A stretch of DNA of 8,303 nt from contig PMZX01000250.1 in assembly GCA_003170035.1 (NCBI GenBank), positions 564 through 8,866 of the forward strand. Direction: 5' to 3'. Below are positions 1 through 6,276 of the stretch, piece by piece; within the stretch, counting starts at the first letter, position 1, and every line of letters starts with the position of its first letter. Under the pieces are notes generated by a model. The model was not told where the DNA came from. It did no database searches and saw only the letters and a list, made by a program, of their open reading frames with translations. This DNA is from Myxococcales bacterium. GTDB lineage: Bacteria > Myxococcota_A > Polyangia > Fen-1088. Both the position numbers and the translations under genes were made by a program.

Positions 1-1
1 C

Positions 2-424
2 GCCCGCCTCTACGAAACCCGCGCCCGCCTGATGGTCGAGCGCAACCAGGGCCTGACGACAACCTACAACCAGCTCAAAGACCCCGCCTGCGACGACCCC
101 GAGATCCTCGCCCTCCGCCGCCTCCACGAAGACCTCGACCACGCAGTCCTCGCCGCCTACGCCTGGCCCGACATCCCCGTCCCCGCCTACGTTACGCCCA
201 CCACCCCCGCCACCCGCGCCGCCCAAGAATCCTTCGAAGACGAAATCATCGACCGCCTCTTCGCCCTAAACACCACCCGCGCCGAACAGGAGCAACTCCA
301 GGGCGCCGGCAAAGCAACCACAAGCCCAGCCAAGAAAGCAGCCCGTAAGCTCCCCAAGCCCGCCGCCGCCGACAAGCAACTCGATCTCGCCGTTCAGACC
401 GCCCGCAAAGGGCCGAAGTCATGA
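2..424 (+). CDS. C-terminal end of a large Eco57I/type IIG-like DNA methyltransferase (5' partial)
   Basis: The frame is open from the left edge to TGA at 422-424, so only about the last 140 residues are present and no catalytic motif is visible. The visible part holds a segment reading RNQGLTTTYNQLKDP, then LRRLHEDLDHAVLAAYAWPD, then EDEIIDRLFALNTTRAEQEQL. I recognise this layout as the C-terminal end of large Eco57I-type, restriction-linked adenine methylases (type IIG-like or DISARM-type). Those proteins combine a SAM-dependent methylase with a specificity region and act on DNA. The assignment rests on remembered family resemblance, not on catalytic residues. The tail is rich in Ala, Lys and Pro and is probably disordered. 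Codons end almost always in C or G, unlike the gene at 685. The stop overlaps an ATG at 421 (ATGA), as in an operon, but the next frame is broken. Confidence 0.6.
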   Translation, partial: ARLYETRARLMVERNQGLTTTYNQLKDPACDDPEILALRRLHEDLDHAVLAAYAWPDIPVPAYVTPTTPATRAAQESFEDEIIDRLFALNTTRAEQEQLQGAGKATTSPAKKAARKLPKPAAADKQLDLAVQTARKGPKS

Positions 425-492
425 CGCCGATCCAGGACGTTCGGGATGCCGTCGACTCCTTCCGCGAAGGTCGGTGTAGAATCTCACCGTGA
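421..492 (+). pseudogene. Remnant of the next gene in the left-hand operon, broken after about 18 codons
   Basis: An ATG at 421 overlaps the stop of the methyltransferase (ATGA), the classic sign of a translationally coupled next gene. The frame reads MTPIQDVRDAVDSFREGR, which looks like a real amphipathic protein start and keeps GC-rich codons. It then continues into CRISP and stops at 490-492. The change of character near 474-476 suggests that the downstream gene was cut there by an insertion or deletion. The original product cannot be named from so few residues. The alternative is that the 23-codon frame is chance and the ATGA overlap a coincidence. Confidence 0.35.
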
Positions 493-684
493 CACTGGAG
501 AAGGGAGGCTTGCATTGGGACACCTGAAAAGCCACACACGTGTCGGCGTGATGGCCCGCGAGAACAACCTGGTCGTTCGCGCTCCCTGGGCGCCTCCTCG
601 ATCTGTGTCCCTCCCGCCCTTGCGCGGGCCGGCGCTGAGGAATATCGTATTCCAACGACTACGCGACGAAGAGGACCATGTGCC
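493..684 (+). other. Leader region before the STAND gene; no convincing gene
   Basis: This stretch lies between the broken frame and the ATG at 685. It contains a purine-rich block at 497-508 (GGAG followed by AAGGGAGG) that could serve as a ribosome binding site for a TTG at 515. The 64-codon frame from there to 709 resembles no known protein and overlaps the STAND gene start. GACAC words occur at 491-495 and 519-523, with the inverted form GTGTC at 540-544. The 3' part carries the promoter-like sequence and dyad listed separately. Part of this stretch could be the leftover end of a mobile element, but no terminal repeat pair was found. Confidence 0.3.
620..653 (+). promoter_or_regulatory. 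Possible promoter with overlapping operator dyad for the STAND gene
   Basis: A perfect 6-base dyad, GGAATA-tcg-TATTCC, lies at 639-653, 31 bases before the start codon. It overlaps a weak sigma-70-like pair: TTGCGC at 620-625 (4 of 6 to TTGACA) and TATCGT at 643-648 (4 of 6 to TATAAT), spaced 17 bases apart. A dyad over the -10 element fits a repressor site. The dyad is directly visible; the promoter and its regulation are inferred. Confidence 0.35.
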
Positions 685-3345
685 ATGTCCACCGGCATGC
701 CCCCGCTGACCCCACAGACAGATAGTGCCTTCGCACGCCAACGCCGTCTTCACTCGTTTGTCGCTACGGCCGAACTGGGTCGCAGCGTGCTCGACGAATT
801 GGTCCCAAACGGATTGGCACATCGCTATGAGGCCAATCTCTGGGACTACAAGCGCGAGCTACCGAGAATCCCCGCGTCGCAGAATCTCACCAAAGTTGAG
901 GCTTTGAACCACGACCTTGCCGTGAGTCGAATTGTCAAGGACGTAGTGTCATTCTACAATACCTATGGTGGATACTTGGTTATCGGCATCGCGGATGATC
1001 AGCGTACCGTAGTCGGGCATTCTGATCCCTTCGACTGCAACGACTTCAATAAGCGGACGTTCGCCGCTACAAAGCACTCCATCGAGTGCCGCTATGCCGT
1101 CCACCCAATGAACCACACGACCCCTCCTGTAGAAGTCGGCATATTGCACATTCCCAAGCGACCAGATGCCCTCGGTCCAGCGCAGTTTGTCAAGGATGCC
1201 CCCGCGTCACCGACTGGAAAACGAGAGTACAAGAGACACGATATCTACTTCCGCGACACCGACCAATGCCGTCCTGCAGTCTCCTCCGAGGAGCTTGCCT
1301 TTCTGTGCGCGAGGCGCATTCCGGCCCCTATTGATCAGGCAGACATACGCCAATCGCTCAGCAACAACCTCGGTCCACGAGATGCTGGTCTCGTCAAATT
1401 CGTGGGCCGTCAAGACCTGTTGCACATTCTCTGGAGTTGGCTTTCCGATGCTTTCTCAAGTCCGTGCAAACTCCTAGCCGGACTCGGTGGCGTGGGAAAG
1501 ACGACGGTTGCGCGGGAACTATGCGAGGTCATAGTTCGCGATCCTCCCGCGCCCTTTCACTGTCTTGTCTGGCTTACCGCAAAACAGCGACAGTATGAGG
1601 CCGTGACTGGCAGATACCATTCGACGCCGCACGTCGATTTCACAGACGCCAGGACAATGCTACTTGCGCTGCTCAAGAGCTTGTCGTGTCCCGACTCCCA
1701 GCTTGACTCAGACGCCACCCTCACGGATTTGGTTGATCAGGCTGTTCAAGAACTGGCGACTTTTCCTGCGTTTATCGTAGTGGACGACCTCGATTCGCTT
1801 GAACAAAACGAACAAGCGGAGGCGTATCACGCCATGGTCGCCATCCTGAATCGAACTGCCCACAGCGCTCTAGGATCTTCTCGTTGTCTGGTTACCTCTC
1901 GCCTCACCCTTGGCGCTCCGCCCAGCATTCTAGTTCCAGTGCAGGGCTTGAGTGTTGATGATTTCTACGACTATGCCGCGGTCACGGCCGAGAACGCCGG
2001 GGTTCCCTGGCCCTACAAGAAGGGCAGCAAGTTAGTCATCCGTTTCCGCAAGGCGACCGATGGCTCGCCGGTATTCGCTGCCTCTATGATCAGGCTATTG
2101 AAGCTTGGCCACAGTCTGGAGACGGTGCTTGAGCGCTGGAAAGGGGCAGACGGGGAAGAAGTTCGGCGTTTCGCGTTTGAGCGTGAAATCGAGACACTAA
2201 CGGGTTCACAGACCCGCACGCTCTTCGCGTCGAGTATCTTGACTGAGGCCTCGTTTGACGACCTGCTGCATGTCACCGAGAGCAGCAACACTTTACTGGA
2301 AGACGACATCGGACGGCTGCAACAGTTTCACATGCTGGCCCTTGGCTCCGAGATCAAGAAGGGCGGGATTCACCTCCGTGTTCCCGTTTCAATCTGCATC
2401 ATGCGAGATATCCTGGCCGCTCGCATTGCGGACCCGAGGAAGATCGAGAAGAGGTGCAAGGACCTGTCCAAGGAAGGGCCGAAGGTGGCACGCCCCGATG
2501 TGGGGGCGGCCGTGCGCCGCGTCGCGAGCCTATGGAGAAACGGCGAGAACGAGGAAGCGCTTGAGGCCGCGCAATTGGTGAGCAAGCAGTTTGTCGGAGA
2601 CTCAGACGTCCTCTGTCTTGTGGGCACCGCCTATCTGAAAGTAGCTTCACCGCGGGCAAAGGAGGCCGATGTCTGTTTCCGCAACGCTTATGAGGCCGGT
2701 TGTCGGCGTTCCGAATTGTGGGAAAACTGGATTCGTTCAAAAGTACTTCAGCAAGACTACGTTGGTGTTCTGGATGTGTGCGAACGCGCGGACGACGATA
2801 GACCCTGCGCAGAGAATGCCTATTGGAGAACCGACGCATACTATCACCTCGGAGAGAGAGCGGAGCAGAAGGCCGATGTCGCTACCGCGCTTGAGCACTA
2901 CAAGAGTGGCTGGGAGGCTGCCGTCCGAGCGGTACGAAGATTCTCCCGCGGGCCAGATCCAAGGCTGCGGCAGCTTGCTCAGTACTCTCTGCGCGCGCAG
3001 CTTGCCTGCGAGGAGGCCATGTGCAAGAACGCCAATGACGACATCAATGTCTGGTTGACCGTCCGTCGGGCGTCGACGAGCTGGCTGTTCGGGCCGGATC
3101 TCTTGTGGCTCGGGGCAAGGAAGCTGCGGAGTTGGTGGTTTGCGGTGGAAGAGCGGAGACCACGCGACAGCAAGGCATTACAGGCTTTGGACGTTGGGTT
3201 GGATGAACTCGAAGGAATGCAGAGGAAGGCGGAGGGCATGATGGGATATGAGCAAGCGGCTAGGGACGCTGTGCGGGAGTCCTGCGCGGAGCTGAGGGCG
3301 CGAGGCTCTGTGTACCGCAAGAAGTTGCTCTTGGGCAAGTCGTGA
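685..3345 (+). CDS. AlbA_2/Schlafen-like domain - STAND (NB-ARC-type) NTPase - helical/TPR-like repeat protein
   Basis: This 886-residue, probably cytosolic protein has the build of a STAND immune sensor. Residues about 40-210 resemble the AlbA_2/Schlafen domain: E49 and D54 with YK at 55-56, then GGYLVIGIADD at 95-105. The NTPase core begins with FVGR (239-242). It has the P-loop GLGGVGKTT at 266-274 (K272), a Walker B FIVVDDLD at 363-370, an NB-ARC-like CLVTSR at 401-406 and GSP at 460-462. Residues about 600-780 are helix-rich and TPR-like, the usual place for ligand sensing. STAND proteins, including the antiviral Avs group, assemble on a trigger and activate an N-terminal effector. Here that effector would be the AlbA_2 domain, a nucleic-acid binder or possible nuclease; that role is inferred. 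The ATG at 685 has GAAGAGGA at 668-675, nine bases upstream. It converges with the methylase operon. The domain calls are firm; the defence role is likely. Confidence 0.85.
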   Translation: MSTGMPPLTPQTDSAFARQRRLHSFVATAELGRSVLDELVPNGLAHRYEANLWDYKRELPRIPASQNLTKVEALNHDLAVSRIVKDVVSFYNTYGGYLVIGIADDQRTVVGHSDPFDCNDFNKRTFAATKHSIECRYAVHPMNHTTPPVEVGILHIPKRPDALGPAQFVKDAPASPTGKREYKRHDIYFRDTDQCRPAVSSEELAFLCARRIPAPIDQADIRQSLSNNLGPRDAGLVKFVGRQDLLHILWSWLSDAFSSPCKLLAGLGGVGKTTVARELCEVIVRDPPAPFHCLVWLTAKQRQYEAVTGRYHSTPHVDFTDARTMLLALLKSLSCPDSQLDSDATLTDLVDQAVQELATFPAFIVVDDLDSLEQNEQAEAYHAMVAILNRTAHSALGSSRCLVTSRLTLGAPPSILVPVQGLSVDDFYDYAAVTAENAGVPWPYKKGSKLVIRFRKATDGSPVFAASMIRLLKLGHSLETVLERWKGADGEEVRRFAFEREIETLTGSQTRTLFASSILTEASFDDLLHVTESSNTLLEDDIGRLQQFHMLALGSEIKKGGIHLRVPVSICIMRDILAARIADPRKIEKRCKDLSKEGPKVARPDVGAAVRRVASLWRNGENEEALEAAQLVSKQFVGDSDVLCLVGTAYLKVASPRAKEADVCFRNAYEAGCRRSELWENWIRSKVLQQDYVGVLDVCERADDDRPCAENAYWRTDAYYHLGERAEQKADVATALEHYKSGWEAAVRAVRRFSRGPDPRLRQLAQYSLRAQLACEEAMCKNANDDINVWLTVRRASTSWLFGPDLLWLGARKLRSWWFAVEERRPRDSKALQALDVGLDELEGMQRKAEGMMGYEQAARDAVRESCAELRARGSVYRKKLLLGKS

Positions 3346-3350
3346 GCGTC

Positions 3351-3375
3351 GCCGAAACGTCGGCTGCAGTGAGCC
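3351..3375. terminator. Weak hairpins in the convergent spacer, possible shared terminator
   Basis: The spacer between the two convergent stops (3346-3421) holds GCCGA-aacg-TCGGC at 3351-3364. A second small stem, GGCT-gcagtg-AGCC at 3362-3375, shares three bases with it. Neither is followed by a T-run on either strand, so intrinsic termination would be weak. The position between convergent genes is the main support. Confidence 0.25.
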
Positions 3376-3421
3376 ATTGTGTCCTTCCCGCAGCCCGACC
3401 GCCCAATCGTCCAGAAGACTG

Positions 3422-4531
3422 TCAACGCATTGCTTCGATCTCGTCCTCGATTCGCCTTTTGTACTCAGGCTTGATCTTTGCGACGGCCTCGTCAACGTCG
3501 AGGAGAGCAGTCGCGGCGAACAACCGCGTGAGATCCTCTCCATGCCACGACTGCGCCGGAATCGTGCCGAGCACGAGCTGTCTCCGACCAGTTAGACGCC
3601 GAGAAAACTCAAAGACGAGCTTCCGGAGCGAGTATCGTTGTTGGCCCGTGGCCGTCGTGTACGCTCGCTCGTACGCTGCATGTCGAAAGAACGTGCATTC
3701 CCATTCAAAGGCATGTCCCTGTTCGATGACCCACTTGCCCGTGATCTGGCCGAGCCCTTCTTCCGGGTGTTTAGCAAGGACCTCCTTGGCTGTTTCAACC
3801 TGGTAGCGGTCGAGACATGCTTCTCTTACCTTCAGGTGCTCATCAAGGTTCTTCTGGAAGAACTCCTCCAGTTTCCGAATGACCGTGGGCTCTGTTTCCA
3901 TCATGCCAGCGCGAAACGTGACCATCAGTGCCCAAGAACCAGTCTGGGCACCCTGAATGTGAAAACATTCCCTAACGCCCTGTAGAAAGGGACTGTATGG
4001 GCCGTCGTTCCGCGTGGCGATATTCGTTGTGAGGTCAAGGTTGATCACATCGTATGGCGCATGGGTCCGAATTACTTTGCCGTTCGAGGATTTCGGCTCC
4101 GTGAGTGCAGCGAGGACGTCACCGCGCAGGACTTCCAGAAGCCTCGGCCCTGCGGTAGCCAGCAGCCCGAAGACGGTTGGATCGGTCTCAAATCCGATAA
4201 CCGCAAGGCGCTCCTCACCATCGTCGTTCAGGCGCTCCAGCAGTTCTTCTTTCGCGTACAGCTTGATCTCGAAGAGGTGTTGTCCGGGTAGCGTCAGGAG
4301 GCGAAGCCCAGCCCCCTTCGCCTTCCTGATCCGCTTCACCGTTTTGAGCCACAGCTCTCGCCTCACCCAGTGTTTGTGGAGGTCATCGAACTCTCTTGCG
4401 CGCGCCACGATCGTCTCGTCATCCGGCGCTGTCTCAAAGAAGGACCCTCCGTGGGCTTCGATCTCGCGCTCCTGGGCGTCCTCCTTGTCCAGCACGTCGA
4501 GAAATTCGCCGAGATCTTTCTTCGTCGTCAT
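3422..4531 (-). CDS. Protein of unknown function, third gene of the methyltransferase-GHKL operon; degenerate Rossmann/methyltransferase-like
   Basis: This 369-residue protein has no signal peptide or membrane segment. Its start overlaps the ATPase stop (ATGA, 4528-4531), so it is probably made with the ATPase. I do not recognise a firm family. The order of segments resembles a class I methyltransferase: LTLPGQHLFEIKLY (79-92), where motif I would fall but without a glycine loop; AVIGFETDP (110-118); GDVLAAL (137-143); and YDVINLDL (160-167), which recalls the FDVIDLDP motif IV of Trm1-type enzymes. SPFLQGVRECFHIQ (180-193) follows. Without the glycine loop it may be a non-catalytic relative or bind something other than SAM. 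I vaguely recall an NCBI family of such proteins (PP_RS20740-like) beside similar ATPases, unverified. E88-I-K90 is the only PD-(D/E)XK-like fragment, too little to call a nuclease. The N-terminus is charged and helical. Role (effector or accessory) unknown. Confidence 0.75.
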   Translation of the reverse strand: MTTKKDLGEFLDVLDKEDAQEREIEAHGGSFFETAPDDETIVARAREFDDLHKHWVRRELWLKTVKRIRKAKGAGLRLLTLPGQHLFEIKLYAKEELLERLNDDGEERLAVIGFETDPTVFGLLATAGPRLLEVLRGDVLAALTEPKSSNGKVIRTHAPYDVINLDLTTNIATRNDGPYSPFLQGVRECFHIQGAQTGSWALMVTFRAGMMETEPTVIRKLEEFFQKNLDEHLKVREACLDRYQVETAKEVLAKHPEEGLGQITGKWVIEQGHAFEWECTFFRHAAYERAYTTATGQQRYSLRKLVFEFSRRLTGRRQLVLGTIPAQSWHGEDLTRLFAATALLDVDEAVAKIKPEYKRRIEDEIEAMR

Positions 4532-6276
4532 GTACGCACCGCCGCCGCGAGCGCAAAAAAGAGACCCTTTGCCTCGTCAGGCGCCATCGAATCCCACACA
4601 TCGTATGCGGCCAATGCCACCGCAACGCGCATCAGACGGGTCTTTCCGTCCTTGTTGAGGTTGAACTTCTTCACGGCGCTCTCAAGCTCTTCTCTGTCAA
4701 CCTGCGCCTGTCCTTCGACAACAGTAACGATTGATTGATATCCGCTCGTTTCGGCCGAAAGCTCATCTTCTCCTTCCCTCGCCATCTTCTTACTCTTGGG
4801 CGCCCTCCCCGCACCCCTCTTGCGTCCACCAAGGGGCTCGGATTCCGCTGCCCTCTTCTTGGTTGGAGCGATGATTGGCCGCGCGCCGATTGGAGCGGGA
4901 GCGCCAGAGAGGGCCGAGGCGAGTTCGCTCTCGTCCGCCTCGACCCGCTGTGCATCCCGCCGGAGCTTCACGACATTCTGGCGACTCTTTTGTGCAGGAA
5001 AGACCTGTGTCTGAAGGAGATTCCAGAGATGAGCACGAATCGCAAGGTAGTGTGAATCCGTCTCCCGGAAACTAGAACGATCAATGTTTAGGGCGCTTTC
5101 TAGCCCTTCCTTCACATAGATCTCTCCGGATACCTGACCGAACTTTATTCCTTCATCATACGGATATCCCATGAGCGTCTTGTCGTAGGGACCAACGCCG
5201 ACACCTCGAACGCGAAGTTGTACCCCATTGAGCTCATGGGCGTCCACGTGCGGCTGTTGTACGTAGATATAGCCCGTGATCTCAACAGAACGCTTCGCGA
5301 CGGTGTGCTCCCATTCGATTGGGTAGACGATGGGATCGGGGCCGGTGTAGCCGACCGCTCGGGGATTCGGGAAAAGGATCGGACGCCGAATGTCTAGCCC
5401 GTCGAAGAGAACCTTGAATAGCTTCGGTTCTTCGAGCGTGATCGCATCGGCACCCTCGACCCTGCGGGACCCTTGCTCAAACGGTCCGCCGTCGAGGTAC
5501 TTCACCGGACAAAGGAGACCCAGTTCCCAGGCCAGGTAATGGTAGCTATCGAGCACTATGTCTGCGCGCTTGCTACTCTGGACAATCTCGACGATCTTTC
5601 TAAAGTTGCGCGCGCGGTTCTTAAGCGTGAAATGGGGCTTCGAACCCACGAAGTCCCTCATCTGGCTGAGCATTTCGCTGATGAGGCCGGCTTTCGGATC
5701 TGGCACGGTGATGACGGTGTAGTGACTCGCGCTCGTCTCCGGCAGCCCCTCGACATACCGTACGCTCCCGATGTCGATGACCTCATCACCGTCCCCTCCA
5801 CCGCCGAGTCGCCGGAGGGCCGCTTCATCCTTGTGGAAGGGTCGAAGATCCACTTCTGCGAGGAAACGCGTCTTCTCCCCTGCCACCGTCGAGGAAACGT
5901 AGAAGCGCTGGCCGAGCTGTGCGACCGCAAGCAGTCCAATGCCGATCCGACCAATGAATTTGCGTTGATAAATCGGAGTCAAGCCGGTGGCGCTGTCAAG
6001 GCGCTTGCGACTGCCACCGATGCGCTGCAAAACCTCCAAGAACCTCTCCAGCGAAATGCCACTCCCATCATCCTTGACCACGAGCTGCGAAAACCTAGGG
6101 ACATCGGTGTCGATTCGGACTTCAGTTGCGTCGGCGTCGTATGCGTTCGCAATCAACTCCTTGAGAGCTGCGGCCGGTGTTCGATAGATGCCCGTGCTGA
6201 TGTCCGCGATAATCTTCTCTGAAGCGGTGATCTGGACGCGCTTGGCGCCCTTGCCAATTTCGGATTCGATCGTCAT
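4528..6276 (-). CDS. GHKL-family ATPase (MutL/MORC/Hsp90-like) of a DNA methyltransferase operon
   Basis: This 582-residue ATP-binding protein has all the Bergerat-fold motifs. They are the N box KELIANAYDADA at 39-50 (E40 as catalytic base, N44 for Mg), DDGSGIS at 69-75 and the glycine-rich lid GRIGIGLLA at 109-117. A second domain of the S5 type probably spans about 310-410, ending in GEIYVKEGLESALNIDR with RSSFRE after it. A Lys/Arg-rich linker (about 473-498, including KKR, GRKR and KSKK) leads to a small helical C-terminal domain that could dimerise or bind partners. Related ATPases in restriction-modification-like operons are thought to clamp or remodel DNA (Iyer, Abhiman and Aravind, 2008). 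The start overlaps the methyltransferase stop (ATGA), with AAGGTG six bases upstream. The gene overlaps the next one in the same way. The fold is certain; its exact job is inferred. Confidence 0.88.
   Translation of the reverse strand: MTIESEIGKGAKRVQITASEKIIADISTGIYRTPAAALKELIANAYDADATEVRIDTDVPRFSQLVVKDDGSGISLERFLEVLQRIGGSRKRLDSATGLTPIYQRKFIGRIGIGLLAVAQLGQRFYVSSTVAGEKTRFLAEVDLRPFHKDEAALRRLGGGGDGDEVIDIGSVRYVEGLPETSASHYTVITVPDPKAGLISEMLSQMRDFVGSKPHFTLKNRARNFRKIVEIVQSSKRADIVLDSYHYLAWELGLLCPVKYLDGGPFEQGSRRVEGADAITLEEPKLFKVLFDGLDIRRPILFPNPRAVGYTGPDPIVYPIEWEHTVAKRSVEITGYIYVQQPHVDAHELNGVQLRVRGVGVGPYDKTLMGYPYDEGIKFGQVSGEIYVKEGLESALNIDRSSFRETDSHYLAIRAHLWNLLQTQVFPAQKSRQNVVKLRRDAQRVEADESELASALSGAPAPIGARPIIAPTKKRAAESEPLGGRKRGAGRAPKSKKMAREGEDELSAETSGYQSIVTVVEGQAQVDREELESAVKKFNLNKDGKTRLMRVAVALAAYDVWDSMAPDEAKGLFFALAAAVRT

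Noticed and set aside
491..544. GACAC/GTGTC words in the left leader region that also occur in the dyad at 7374-7393, suggesting a shared regulator.
   Set aside because: Five-base words in irregular spacing are expected by chance, and the flanking bases do not match.
474..560. Possible end of an insertion sequence starting with TGTAGAATC near the broken left frame.
   Set aside because: No transposase, no second terminal repeat and no target duplication are found in the window. An ISfinder search would decide.
515..709. A 64-codon frame from TTG 515 preceded by a good purine-rich block (497-508).
   Set aside because: The product resembles nothing, has a Pro/Arg-rich frame-shadow look and runs into the STAND gene. 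The STAND gene has its own ribosome binding site.
4262..4270. E88-I-K90 of the third operon protein as a PD-(D/E)XK nuclease motif.
   Set aside because: No suitably placed upstream Asp and no further nuclease signature. The surrounding segments fit a methyltransferase-like order better.
5473..6222. A 249-codon open frame antisense to the ATPase gene.
   Set aside because: It mirrors the highly conserved GHKL coding region on the other strand and shows no domain of its own. Long antisense frames are common in GC-rich DNA.
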